DNA of 64,000 bases from assembly GCA_030562195.1 (NCBI GenBank), contig CM060200.1:1798001-1862000 (forward strand). Direction: 5' to 3'. This document shows positions 1 through 12,700 of the stretch, piece by piece (the stretch's first letter is position 1; each line of letters opens with the position of its first letter). The notes under the pieces are model-generated. The model searched no databases. It was not told the DNA's origin and saw nothing but the letters and a program-made list of their open reading frames with translations. The translations under genes were made by a program, and so were the position numbers. This DNA is from Nipponacmea schrenckii (Eukaryota; Mollusca; Gastropoda; Lottiidae).

Positions 1-51
1 CAAACACGGTCATGTACTAATTATCGCCCTTGATTTGACTCTTACCTACAG

Positions 52-150
52 TTTGAAGTGGAGGGAAAATTGTTTGAAATTGTTAATAAATATGGTGATG
101 TCGTGAAGACACCTGAGCCTTCTATTAAAGCAATCAGGGGTATAATTTAA
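52..150 (+). CDS. Terminal coding exon of a gene entering from the left
   Basis: A pyrimidine-rich acceptor (cttacctacag) is followed by 33 open codons ending in TAA. The reading is amphipathic and charged and includes GKLFEIVNKYG and KTPEPSIKAI. The pattern of a helix, then K-x-G, then a V-x-T-P turn and a short last helix recalls the C-terminus of ketopantoate-reductase (ApbA/PanE) type oxidoreductases, but this rests on a short tail and memory of the family only. Earlier exons lie outside the window. No AATAAA was seen close behind the stop. Confidence 0.5.
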   Translation, partial: FEVEGKLFEIVNKYGDVVKTPEPSIKAIRGII

Positions 151-2044
151 ACCCCGATAGTTCCGCTTGTGTTGATTGGTCTGTTTGCTGGACGGGAATG
201 ATCCGGTCTTTTCATCCAGAAACGCTTTAGTCTCTTACTACCAGACTACTTGTGGTTTTTGATTCAAATATATAGGGTTTAATGTACTTTTCTGTTCATA
301 ATTGTGTATCTTGTTCAAACCAAAACCCCATTCGTAATACATGTATTCCCTCGAGACTGTGGTTATTCAAGTTAGGGGAAATTACTAACCCATATATTAA
401 TATTGTCCAATGACAATTCGCCCTAGAATCTTTCTAGCAAATCTTAGCCAATCAAATTATATTTTACAATCGACTGTATATGTTGAATGCTTCATTAAAA
501 GATTTTCTGAATTGGGATAACCCTTTACGTTGCTTTTGATAAATGTGGTGGATCCAAAACTAAGTTTGTAAACTGGGCAAAGATTTATTTTTGTACATAT
601 GCACTGGCCAGGTAGCACGAAGCTAAAAAATTGAAAGAACCAGAAATCATTGAGCTATTAAGAATTGTTTAGAACAGCGGTAGCATATGTTTGTTTGTTT
701 TTTGGGGTTTTTTCAAATTTGCCGATATTTGGATACTACAGGGCCTTACAACTCCAGGAGCCATGGGTTTTGCGTCTCATTCGAACAACAAAACGCGATA
801 AGAGTCAGCTACGTCTTGTAGAATTACTCCTCAACAATTGCGACATCTCTAACCAAACCTTGTCTGATAAAGAAAGACTATATAATAGAGAAAAATCGAT
901 GCTGTAAATACAAGAGATTTGAAGAAATTTACACTTAAAGATTTCTAGATTAGAAACAGTCAATTATTTCACAGTAATTAGTCTCGACTCACCAGTCTTC
1001 TCTACTGCTCAACGACTTTGTAGATATAATGGCATATGGACAATGGAGACTACTTGCTACTTTAAATTCCACATTTTATATCCAACCGACCCTTCATATT
1101 GAACGGAACCACGGCTAAAATAAAAGGAAAATATAAAAGGGTAATTTAGTGAGTAAAGAAAAGGTAATTGTTCACTTAATGACGGGGTTATCTCCCTTGC
1201 CAATAAAACGCGGTACTAAATACAAGCAGATAAGGGCTCACTCCACTAGTCCCACCGCCATATCTTTCTATGTTGAATCGCTCAATCGTTTTCGAAACCT
1301 TTTCAGATAATTGGGTTCATTGTCACATGAAGGTCATTTGTTTTTGTCTTGTTAAAATTTGTAGTTTGAAAAATCGAAAGTAGACCACTGCGTGATATAA
1401 CACCCGCCTGTACAGGTAACGACCATTGATATAATATTAGCTTGTTCCTTAAGGAAAATTTCAGAGATCATGTTCGTTGTATCAATTTAGCTTATGACCT
1501 ATGACCACGCTGTTCGGGACAATAAGAAATTGTCCCGTACTGTCAGTTATTTAGTCGTACACTATGTTACAATGTGAAAGATCATTGATAGCAAGGCTCA
1601 ATTAAAGAAATAGTTAAGTTATGTCAATCAATTGTAACATGTATTTACGAGGCGATTTCTTGTCGCTTTTAATCAAAGAAGTTCTCAGCCACCCTTTCTC
1701 CTGCTTTATTACCAGTAATTATTTCTATTGACATAGAATTTCTACTTCCAATTTCCATCAATACATGTTAAACGAGCAAGCTAATCATATAGCAGAGAGT
1801 TCTCGCTTCCATTGAATGGTTTGTGATGCAGGGGTGGTGTAAAACGCCAACCAAATCTACCGTGGTGATACAGGGGTGGTATAAAATTCTAACCACACCA
1901 ACCTACCAACAGAAGTAAAATAAAAGCTACCAAAGCTGTTGAGTTGAGCAAATCAAAGAACATCATTATTTTTGTACTACTTTATTTTGATATTTTTACA
2001 TTGATTCCCTCTTTGTTTACTTTTATTTGGTTATTTTTCACAAT
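151..2044. other. Intergenic, no gene seen
   Basis: AT-rich sequence without convincing coding exons. An 80-codon open frame at 665-907 has no codon bias or recognisable domain and no plausible splice context. Confidence 0.6.
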
Positions 2045-2440
2045 ATGTTCCTGACTTGTTTACAATCATTCCATGACTTGTTAACATTCATTCTCTGGTT
2101 CGTTTACAATCTTTCCCTGGGTTATACACATTCATTCTCTGTCATGTTTGCAATCTTTCCTGGTTTGTTTACAACTATATCCTGGTTTGTTTACAATCAT
2201 TCTCTGACTTGTTTACATTCTTTCCCTGGCTTGTTTACATCCAATTTCTGGCCCGTTTACTTTTATTTTCATATTTTTACAATCTTTCTCTGGCTTGTTT
2301 ACATTCATCCCTTGGCTTGTTAACATTTATTATTCCCCTTTTGTTTTCAATAAACTCCCTAACACGTTTTTTTTTTCAGTATCTGACTTGTTTATATTTT
2401 TCCATGGCTTGTTTACATTCATTCCATTGATTAGTATCTT
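2045..2440. repeat. Degenerate 22-bp minisatellite
   Basis: Roughly 17 imperfect copies of a 22-23 bp unit, CTGGCTTGTTTACATTCATTC on the plus strand, with many substitutions and some AT-rich interruptions. The open frames through it are products of the repeat. The 316 bp that follow (2441-2756) show nothing recognisable. Confidence 0.85.
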
Positions 2441-2756
2441 CAGTAATGCAGTGATTTATGGATGTCCGTGAATCTGATCAAGTAATGGGAGATCACTAGA
2501 ATATTATTAAAATATTCAGACCACAGCAAATTTATCACTTCGCTACATTACATTTTTGAATTTAAAAGGAAATCTTTGTTGAAAAGGCTCAAGATTGAGA
2601 TTGATATATCGAAGAGTTTTACTTGAACTTTATTTGAGTTTTACGTCCCACTTTCCCATCAACATTATAAATAGGTCTCTATCAATAATCGACTCCGAAC
2701 ATAACGTCAAAATTGTCTTCCCCTATACTGTAAAAACAATTATCGACAGTCCAGGA

Positions 2757-3140
2757 CGAAATCGTTGTGGTCTGTATCTTATTGTATAAGTTTAAAGTTG
2801 TGGTTGTCTTGTTCCTATAGTAAGAAAATCCTTGCGGTCTGTTTCCTGTAGAAGCACATCGTTGTTGTCTGTTTCCTGTAGTAGAAAATCGTTGTGGTCT
2901 GTTACCTGATGTATGACATAGTTGTGGTCTGTTTCCTATAGTAGAAAATCGTTGTGGTCTGTTTCTGAAGTAGAACATCGTTGTGGTCTGTTTCCTGTAG
3001 TAGAAAATCGTTGTGGTCTGTTTCCTGAAGTGGAAAATCGTTGTGGTCTGTTTCTGAAGTAGGACATCGCTGTGGTCTGTTTCCTGAAGTAGAACATCGT
3101 TGTGGTCTGTTTCCTGAAGTAGAACATCGTTGTAGTCCGT
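2757..3140. repeat. 29-bp minisatellite, about 13 copies
   Basis: Tandem copies of a 28-30 bp unit containing AAATCGTTGTGGTCTGTTTC followed by CTGWAGTAG. Copies are fairly homogeneous in the middle and degenerate at the left edge. Minus-strand open frames here only read the repeat. Confidence 0.9.
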
Positions 3141-3489
3141 AGTATGATTACTGTCAATAAGAAAGCCACTTTAACACTTGACCTAATTGACAAGAAACAT
3201 GTTGATTTAAACTTAATTCACTGTAAATAATTTATCATATGAATATCAAATATTTTATATCTCGTGTTTGAACTTCCTTTCCTATACAACATCAATATCG
3301 TATATGTTTCTTGTGTATAAAAGGTCAATCTGCAAATCTGCTATTTATGAGTAGTTTTAACATCGATATTTGGTGTTATCACTCCTGAAAGAACTTATAC
3401 ACTGTCAATAAATTACCAAGTGAATATCAAGTCTTTAATACCTGGAGTATGAACTTTGTATCCTAAAAGTTGCTGGTTAAAAATTCTAA
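3141..3489. other. Non-coding spacer
   Basis: No gene. Two related stretches (about 3220-3290 and 3400-3470) share phrases such as TGAATATCAA...TTTWATA and TGAACTT, so this may be an old duplication. Confidence 0.4.
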
Positions 3490-3492
3490 TAC

Positions 3493-3745
3493 GGAGCCGC
3501 GCTTGCTAACCTGAGGGTACAGGGTTCAGTCCCTGCAGGTCGGCGAACTGACATGGAAATAGCGTCTAGTCGTTCAGATGGGACAATAGACCAAGACCTT
3601 GTTGCTACAGACTGTGCGTGTTAAAAGATCCCCCGACAGTTGTAAATCACAACAAGAGTAGACTACTGCCGCTGTCCTGGCAAAATTTCGTGTAATACGT
3701 CTTCATTAGCTCATAAGGTGCAGAGCTAAATTCATTTCATATTTT
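3493..3745 (+). mobile_element. tRNA-derived SINE, diverged copy
   Basis: Starts with GGAGCCGCG and has a B-box-like GGTTCAGTCCC. The body phrases shared with the other copies follow in order: ACTGACATGG, CGTCTAGTCGTTC, GGGACAATA, GCCGCTGTCCTGGCAAAATT, CTTCATTAGC and CATAAGGTGCAGA. The A-box region has a deletion and the tail is the (ATTTC)-like end. Confidence 0.8.
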
Positions 3746-4104
3746 TCTTCAAAGCCTTTTTACAATCCTTATTTTAGTTTCAACACCGTACCACACTCCT
3801 GCAGTGGAACACCCGACTCTCGTTCAATAAACGCGTGTATGGACTGAACTAATTGACTAATGACAGGTCAAGACATCCAATCAGCCCCCATCCCTTCCGC
3901 TTCTAACCCACGGGCCTGAGAATGATGGTATTCTAATTATGATCAATATTACTAGATAAACAGAATTCGTGTTCCAACATGACTAATAATCTATATTTTA
4001 TTAACATGTTAATATCTCACAGAGGAAGCCTTTATAGATATTAATAATAACTTATACATGTATGATATATCAACAGATTGTACCCTAGGATAAAACCTTA
4101 ATTG
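3746..4104. other. Non-coding spacer
   Basis: AT-rich, no gene or repeat recognised. Confidence 0.4.
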
Positions 4105-4111
4105 ATACGTC

Positions 4112-4272
4112 AGTTACAGATCTCTCGACAGTAGGAAATCGCAAAAAAAGTAGGCTAATGCCGCTGTCCTTGCAAAATTTCCCTCATTGCACACTGCATG
4201 GCGTTGCCAGTATTCATTTTCCCATAAGGTACAGAAGATTAGGACGTAAAACTCCATTCATTATAACATTCT
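4112..4272 (+). mobile_element. SINE, 3' half
   Basis: Carries the second half of the family: CTCGACAGT, GGAAATCGCAAAAAAAGTAG, GCCGCTGTCC, CACTGCATGGCGTTGCC, CCATAAGGTACAGAAGA and the end GGACGTAAAACTCCATTCAT. The tRNA-like head is missing. Confidence 0.8.
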
Positions 4273-4597
4273 AGGTGTGTAGATAAACGGAGTTATGCTT
4301 GAAAAAGATTTAACACAAAATAGACATGTCGGTTGTTTGGAAGTTTCTGACACACACACGAACTAAAATTTCTAACATCTTTCTACCAAAGTCAAGCAAA
4401 AGAAGGCCTTTACTTTTACCATGATTCTTTGACACCCCGTCCCAGCCCCGATCATCAGCTTGTAGAAAAATATGAAAGAGAGTAAAAGAAGGATCAATAA
4501 GATGGTCGTTAACCTGTACACTGATCAATAATACTCGATCATCATGACGTTATTAATACACGTTATTACCTCTCGTCATAGATAGAATAAAACTCGA

Positions 4598-5186
4598 CAG
4601 AGGGTTTTTACCGCATCTAAAATCACACATCCAGACGGTTTTTACTATACCCACAATCACACATCCAGAGGGTTTTTACCGTACCCACAATCACACATCC
4701 AGACGGGTTTTTACCATACCCACAATCACACATCCAGAGGGTTTTTACCATACCCACAATCACACATCCAGAGGGTTTTTACCATACCCACAATCACACA
4801 TCCAGACGGGTTTTTACCATACCCAAAATCACACATCCAGAGGGTTTTTACCATACCCACAATCACACATCCAGAGGGTTTTTACCATACCCACAATCAC
4901 ACATCCAGAGGGTTTTTACCATACCCACAATCACACATCCAGAGGGTTTTTACCATACCCACAATCACACATCCAGAGGGTTTTTACCATACCCACAATC
5001 ACACATCCAGAGGGTTTTTACCATACCCACAATCACACATCCAGAGGGTTTTTACCATACCCACAATCACACATCCAGAGGGTTTTTACCATACCCACAA
5101 TCACACATCCAGAGGGTTTTTACCATACCCACAATCACACATCCAGAGGGTTTTTACCATACCCACAATCACACATCCAGACGGTT
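4598..5186. repeat. 34-bp minisatellite, about 17 copies
   Basis: Very homogeneous array. Each unit is GAGGGTTTTTACCATACCC followed by ACAATCACACATCCA. The first units vary (ACGG for GAGG, GCATCTAAA for CATACCC) while the interior is almost invariant, suggesting recent homogenisation. The 4273-4597 spacer on its left holds no gene. Confidence 0.95.
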
Positions 5187-6680
5187 TTCCGAGGGTAAGG
5201 GTTTTAAATACCGTTTTACAAAAACCAAAGGGTATTTTTTCATCTGAGTTTTAACCGACAAGGACTTATATATGCTGGATTTTTGTTTGGAAAAATAATT
5301 CATCATGATGAAATAAGGGGCACAACTCAAGCTTTTAAAAACTGACAACTTCGTCAACCAGTGAGATAGACTTTCTATTTGTAAAAAATTAAGTGTTAAC
5401 GCACGGTTTACAATAAAAGTTTTACAAACCTTTTCACGGTCTTCAATCAAAGTCCTAATGTTCGTACATCAACATATCTGTTCAAAAAAACGTCCATTTA
5501 TCGTCTAACTCTTCCGGAAGTATTGGAATTTGAAATGAATGGAGTTTTACCTCCCACTCTTCTGCATAGGGCATGTTGAAAAATGCCAGTGCGTCAATTA
5601 TATTTTTAAACAAAGTCTTTTGAGTTTTCATTTCAGTTCTAATTCCAGTGAAAGAAAAACAATCTACCAACCTAATACGATATCAGTTTATTGAATAAAT
5701 ACCCTTCTATAATAACGTGTCTACAATTAGTTCAAGTATTGACATTAAAACCGATAATGAAATGATATTAACAACACGATATCTTAATTAACCAAGTCAA
5801 CACCAGATCGATTTTGATCATATTTATAGATCGATATCTTGATTGTCATCTAGCATATTCTCTAATACAGAAATATTGTAATACCTATCATATTATTGAT
5901 AGTAAACAGAACCATTTCAACTGATATAGCGCTATAGGCGATAGGAGCTATTACAGTCCGTTGTTTTGGTCGATAATCCACATTTTAGCATCATTATTAA
6001 TCTGCAAGTTCTGTCAAGCAATATCATACATATACTATCCTATATACATTCGTTCTTAAGATCTGGTACGATCCCCTCAGTCCCCCGAGGGTTGGCCTTT
6101 TAATCCCACGAGGGGGGGGGGGTCAATCCCCCGAGAGTCCGGTACAAAATGTGATCAGCAATTATATTTTTAACATGCACGACGGAGGATAAATAATAAA
6201 ACGTTTTTCAGTTTTAACCGCCCCCCCCCCCTCTGAATCTGAAAATGGGAAAATAGAGTTTGCAATGAGGGAAAATTTGGCAGGGAAATATGTTAGATAT
6301 ATACACCATCATAATTAATTTATTAGTGGGTGTTACCATGAACCTCTAAGCCAAGCATATATTTTGTCACGGTCGACTATTTCTAATACTATAAGTATAA
6401 GTAATTAAAATGATTGAAGAACACGGCGTCGCAACTAAATTGAATAGAGTCGATTTTATCAATGACTTGAGTCTAAAGCTTCGTTCTATATTTTTATTTA
6501 AAGTAACGTCGTAACGTAGCGATGATCACAACAAATACTGTCAATTGAAGAGTGTCCTATATTTCTACACACAATCTGATGACGTTCTAAATGTTGTACA
6601 GCGATTCCCTGCACATAATATGCATGTATGCTTAGTTTACTGCTACTGGGGGTAAAATGACGAACTATGTCGTTATGTGT
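5187..6680. other. Upstream intergenic region of the TIR gene
   Basis: No convincing exon. It contains a minus-strand SINE tail (5531-5572), a run of ten G bases near 6113-6122 and a run of C bases near 6221. The 93- and 62-codon open frames on the minus strand have no domain, bias or splice context. Confidence 0.5.
5531..5572 (-). mobile_element. SINE 3' end fragment
   Basis: GAAATGAATGGAGTTTTAC followed by CTCCCACTCTTCTGCAT matches, on the minus strand, the 3' end of the SINE family found elsewhere in the window. Confidence 0.65.
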
Positions 6681-6681
6681 T

Positions 6682-6716
6682 GATATATATAAACCCATAA
6701 TTCGGGGAAAATCTCT
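6682..6716 (+). promoter_or_regulatory. Candidate TATA box of the TIR gene
   Basis: GATATATATAAACCC lies about 50-60 bp before the first ATG, leaving room for a transcription start near 6715 and a leader of about 25 nt. A TATA element close to the inferred first exon fits an inducible gene, but AT-rich DNA yields such strings by chance and an upstream non-coding exon cannot be excluded. Confidence 0.4.
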
Positions 6717-6740
6717 TCCTGGTTGACAAGTTGAATCAAA

Positions 6741-6750
6741 ATGGCGGTTG
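6741..6750 (+). CDS. TIR gene exon 1 (start codon)
   Basis: ATGGCGGTTG followed by donor GTAAGTG. It encodes Met-Ala-Val plus one base, ends in phase 1, and joins exon 2 to give Asp. TCAAAATGG is a good start context. This is the shortest exon and was chosen because it supplies the only in-frame ATG with a strong donor before exon 2. Confidence 0.7.
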
Positions 6751-9700
6751 GTAAGTGTTAATTGATTTTTATATAGAAGATTAACAGTATTTCATTTATC
6801 AATTTTTTTTATAGTCCATTCCTAGATCAAATTCAACCTTCTTTTACATCTTAACTTTGTATTGGAATGAATGAATGAATGAATGAACGGAACGAAATTG
6901 AACGAACTAAAGAATACACAAACGAACAAAAAAACGAATGAATGAATGAATGAATGAAATATACGGAACAGAAAAAAACGAACGAATGTTTGAACAATAG
7001 TAAGATAAATAACTGGATGAACCGAGTCTTAATATGAGAAAATTGTCTAGGTGAAAAGTACAATATAACAGAGATATCTGAAGGGTGAGGTCATGTATAT
7101 CTGATAATCAGCTGAGGGCGCAGAAATACTGTTTTATCAGAATAAAACTCCGACTGCGATGACCATTGATGAAGAGTTACTTGTCAAATACTCTTTTATC
7201 AAGACATTTGATATCGCTTTGATTTTATATATATCTTGGTTGTATACACGATATTTCTTTCTTTGAGTCGATTTGTTAATTAAATTTACTTCATTATGGT
7301 AATTAGTACTGATAAACTTCTGATGGATCTTTTACTTTGAGGGCTGAAATGTGCGCGTGTTTGAGTTGCGGTGTCCGTTGTGGTATACTGTGTTGAATAA
7401 TAGATATAGCAGAGCATAATGAAACTAATATACGAAGTTCGCCGTACAGAACCGGACTTAATTCCGGACGTCGTGTATAGTTCGATTCTGATTTATCGAT
7501 AATTCCATAACGATACGTGAACGTTCGCTTCCAGTCGATACTGATATCACAAAGTAGGTATTTGTTGGTAAATGACAAGTTAACATTCGCTTCCAGTGGG
7601 TGTTGATATCGCAATCTAGGTAGTAGATAGTAGAAGAAAACTTAAAGTTCGCCCCCAGCGTTACGCTAAATATATTCATAAGACTACCTCCCTCTCATCT
7701 GTATAGCAATCCCCAGTGGTAATTGTAAGCGAGTATCGCCTATATTTAACTGAAAGTACTGCATTCGATGACATTTGGTCTGATGTACACACAGATCTTG
7801 TAAAAACCCCACCCCTCTTTCATGCTCAACTTAAATTTGTTATCTTTACAAATATTGTTGTTTCGTTCGTTTTCTCACATGACCTCGGTAGTCCCTCTCT
7901 TCCAATCAAGCGCAGAACAATTCCAAAATTTCAATCAATTTCAAGCTTTCTGTTATGTTTCAAACGAAAATGTCCGGAATGTCGCCCATAAACATAGATA
8001 TTTTATTCAACCTGTACTGAAAAACCCGTCATCTTCTTTTCAGATGATATACTGGATATTTTGAGGAATTATAACATACAGGATGCAACCAGCGACTCGG
8101 TTCAAGGTTTCAGAGACGCAGCTCACAATTGGAGCAGAAATAACGACGAATTGCCAGGACCGATAACCGTATGGCTTGATGCTATTAAATATTTGTCGTC
8201 TGTAGTCTGTGTACCAAACATCCCCGACAGCACGAGTCAAGGCATAGAACTTGTGAAATATATGTTTGGAGTAGTCAAAGATCAAATAGAGTAAGTTAGT
8301 CTGACAGTGATACTGGTTTAAAGAAAGGTTACACGATAAGTTGATACTTATTACTTTGATGGGGACGTAGACACTCCACCCCCCACCTTCTAAGAGAATC
8401 AATGAATTTCGAAACGTTGTTTGTTCAAGAAGTCATACAGGTCCTATTTTCTTTATGGGACCGATCCATTATGAATGTTTTATTTTCTACTTCATTTAAA
8501 CGAAACCATTCGTTATATTTTTTAATGTTACTTAGTTTTAACACGGCCATACATCAATATGTTAAAACCATAACCCAGTTTCATTTTCTGAACAAAACAT
8601 CATTCCAGATGAAATAGAACCATAAGGTCATCCGTTTCATTTATGAAATATGTCCTTTTTAAACTCACAATCTGGCCATAGAAATTGAGCTTTTTAAGTA
8701 TTGTGTATGCCCGAACTATTATCAACGTTCTCGAATAGTTTCCTAATTGAACACTGAAGAGTGTTGACCGTTATTATATGATGATACAAGTGCACACGGA
8801 GAACTCTTTGCTATTCTATTCTTTGTCTTAGTCTTGAGCCTTATTCTGGAATACTTGATTTTTGTGTCCTAGCCATCTGATTTGTCAATCTTGATTTAAT
8901 ATTTAGTTTTTTTATCCAATCAGACAAATGAATTTCTCTAAAACTGCATTTTGATCTGAATACAAAACATAAATTAACGACTTGCCCCTTGCAGTTTTCG
9001 TAGAGGTTTTAAATTTCATAAAATCTCGAGGGAGGGAGTTTATCTTTTATAAGTTATTATTATTTATATTATCTTGTGATCCGTTTGAGAGAAGAAGGTA
9101 ATAAGGTAAGATCTCATCTCGATTGAAACTCTATTTGCAAATTAACGACGATTTTTTAATATTTTAACAGTGATGGAGCAAGAGAGGGCTATACAGAAGA
9201 GGATATGAATAAATTCCACGATATTCTGTTTGAAATGATACTAACATTTGTTGAGTTAGGTCCCGGATCCGGTCATTGTTTTATTTGGAGAGAGATCTAC
9301 GCCTGGAGACGATTTAAAGACTATTATCAGGTAACTTAAGTTTTTCGTTAATCCTTTGTATCTATTGTTCTGTGACCTAGACCAGTGCCTTTATTGAGAC
9401 TTGTCTTTATCTATTGTTCTGTGACCTAGACCACTGCTTTCATTTAGACTCGTCTTCATCTATGGTTCTGTGACCTAGGCCGCTGCTTTCATTGAGACTC
9501 GTCTTTATCTATTGTTCTGTGACCTAGACCAGTGCCTTTATTGAGACTCGTCTCAATCTATTGTTCTGTGACCTAGACCAGGGCTTTCATCGAGACTCGT
9601 CTCTGTCTATTGTTCTATGACCTAGGCCAGTGCTCATCTCAATACGTCTAACACAAAATCGAAATACAGTGACTTTTTTGTATTCTAATATTTTTGAGTG

Positions 9701-12700
9701 TCAAACGGATTAACTAAATATAACAGAAATGATATTTAGACCACTGTTTTCTGTCTGTTCCAAGATTTGTCAGTTCTTGGACTCCATGCGTTTGTTCACG
9801 TGACCATTCACTGAGTACTAGTAATCGAATATAGATACTAAGATTTGAATGACAATTTGAGACGTAACAATGTTTCTTGACCTGGCGGAACAAGGAAAAT
9901 TTCCTTCGTAATAACGCAAATTACGACTTAATTAGAAACTTGTGAGACAAACTGGTATTTTTCCCGACAATTGGAATAGCTCTTCTTTCAATTGATATAA
10001 GTATTAGCCGCCCAATTATGGAATATTTATATGAATAAATGAAAGTAAGAGATCCTTTAAACCAGGATTTAAATCATCTCCGAGTTTGTAGATGTGTTTG
10101 TACTCATTTACATTCATAGCTATTTATGATGTAGATCGAGATACAGGCTTATGAAAAGGAAGTACTTATTCAGTCAGATTTTACCCGTTTGCTTGTTAAA
10201 ACTTTTATAAGATAAATGTATTATTCAAGTATAGTTTATGCAACCGTTACACAATGGCTCACTGTGATAAGTGGGTAGGGGACTGTGGGTGGGGACCTGG
10301 GAAATTCTCCCTTTTAATATTAATCTCTCGTTTATTCTCAGTGCTTCGTGTCGTTCGATGGGGGTTAAGATGGCACCAACAGTTATCGTCAGCGAAGCTA
10401 GGTCGAACCAACGACAGTTAAATATTCTGCGACTCCTCTGTTATTCAGTTCCATGCCTGTAAATAGACAAATTTTGGATTATAGATATATTGTTCGGGCC
10501 TCATTCGGCATTCCTTGGAAGTTCCCTGAAGGCAGAATCTGCATGTAGATGGGTGGGGTGGAGGTTATATCACTCATTTAAATTTTTCAAAATTTTGTAT
10601 TATGGGGAGTCGGGCCCGTGGGTTTGGTTCAATCACCGGTTCCATTGGTAGTTGATCAACTACCTTAACACTTACTAACATTTTTGGAAAAGTATAGTTT
10701 TATAACTATTCCGAATCTTATATTACAATCTAAGGTACATGATTTTATTTTTCTTCAGTTGATTTTTTCTATAGATTAAAAGGAATACTGCGTCTTAGAC
10801 TGGCCATAGAATTTAAAATTTTAGTCTTGACCAATAAGAGTATATTTTCATCAGTAGATATACCTGCTGTCATAAATAACATAACAGAATCTTTATATAA
10901 TCTGATAAATTCAAAACAACTTAGTAGTAATCCTTAAAAGTGAAATTATTATTGAAAACGCTTTCAATAATTACTTAGTTGTATGAGTTTTCCAGATTTT
11001 AAGGGATTCTGTTACTTTATAACACCAGGTAAGTTCACTGCTGAATATATACACATATTGACCATTCTTGAAAACTTATATATTATGTTCAGGACGCAGT
11101 ATTAATATTCAATATTTTTATTTACAGACAATATCTAAAGAGAAGAACAGTAAGTTGTTAAAATCTCTGAAGAAAGTATATTATTATAAAGGAGAGAGTG
11201 ATACTGATGGAAAAAAATATTACGAAGAACTACAGAAAGCTTTGTTGTATATTGTCGACAATGCGCTAACGTAAGTCAGTATGTATACTCGCAAGTCGCA
11301 GTGGCAGCCATTGGCTGGAATGGAAAATCCGTCTGGTCGTTCAGATGGGACAATAAACGGAGGCCCCGTGTGCTACAGGCTGTGCAGATCCTTTGACAGT
11401 TGGAAATCGTAAAAAGAATAGGCTAATGCCACTGTCCTTGCAAAATTTCCCTCATTATTAGACCATTAGGTTTTAGAAGAGTAAGGTGTAAAACTCCATT
11501 TATTTAATTCTCCTTCAATAACATATTACCAGTAACTGTGTCATTGTCGATTACGTCAGTGGAGCTGAAAAGATTGGAACGTATGGTTCAAAACAAAATG
11601 ACAAACGACAAAATAGAAAGAAATCTCCCCAGAATCTTGAATATTCCCTGGTCTATAACCGCCATTACACAACGTCTAGCTCTTCTTATCTACCTTATTT
11701 GCATATTCTTCTGATTTGTGACGTCTAAATGACATATCAATTCAGGTTAATTCCAAGTATATTACTGTTATCTATTGATTTCTACCGCCCTGTTGATATA
11801 ACCCATAACGTTGGAATTACAGATTTTGTCTGACTTTGTGTATTACATATTTGGAAAGTAAAAGAGAAGTCCCAGAGAGTAAGATTTCTGACTCATAATA
11901 TACTCACGTGAAACGAAGCTATTAATTAATTCCTTATTCCTTAAATAAATCCAGGGTTCAATCCCGGCAAAGGTCGAGATGAACTCTCGAATTTTTCAGC
12001 CCGGTTTCCCCTTGTCAGTGATGCAGGTCGGAGGGACTGACATGGAAAAAGCGTCTCGTAGTTCGGATAGGACAATAAACCCGTGGCCCCGTGTGCTACA
12101 GGCTGTGCACATTAAAGATCCCTCGAAAGTTGGAAATCGCAAAAAGAGAGGGCTAATGCCGCTGTCCTGGCAAAATTTCCCTCATTGCACACTGCATGGC
12201 GTTGCCCGTCTTCATTAGCCCATAAGGTGCAGAAGAGTAGGACGTAAAACTCCATTCATTTCATTTCATTTCTTAAATAAATCATTCTGCATTCATTCAT
12301 TCATTCGGGTATTCGTTCGTTATTTCATTCGTGCATTCATTTATGCATTTATTCGTTTATTCATACATTCATTCATTCTCTCTCCCTCCTTCTCCATTAT
12401 TCATTCATTCATTCATTCGTATATTCATTCATTCATTCGTGTATGTATTCATTCATTCATTTAACCCTCTCCTTTTCCATTATTCATTCATGGATTTCTT
12501 TATTTCCAGGGATGATTTGATCAAACAGAACTACGAAGAATATTTAGATTTATTCATGTTCTACCAAACAGCGTTTTGTACAGCAGACCTGGCCGTCTTC
12601 AACCTCATGCATACATTAGCTATTAAGCTATGGTATAAATTTGGTCGGAAACCATTTAAGGTAAGTTTACACGTGCATGTTTGTTGTTGACCTATTAAAA

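Noticed and set aside
665..907. 80-codon plus-strand frame
   Set aside because: No domain, codon bias or splice context; probably chance in AT-rich DNA.
2682..3193. Minus-strand frames rich in NRPQRFSTTG
   Set aside because: Product of the 29-bp minisatellite.
4598..5186. CRISPR-like array (34-bp regular repeats)
   Set aside because: Units are directly adjacent with no unique spacers, and the DNA is animal nuclear sequence. It is a minisatellite.
11979..12218. 79-codon frame, with a similar one at 55103-55360 (minus) and 61807-62115
   Set aside because: All three are read from SINE copies; the shared words (VMQVGGTDMEKAS) come from the element.
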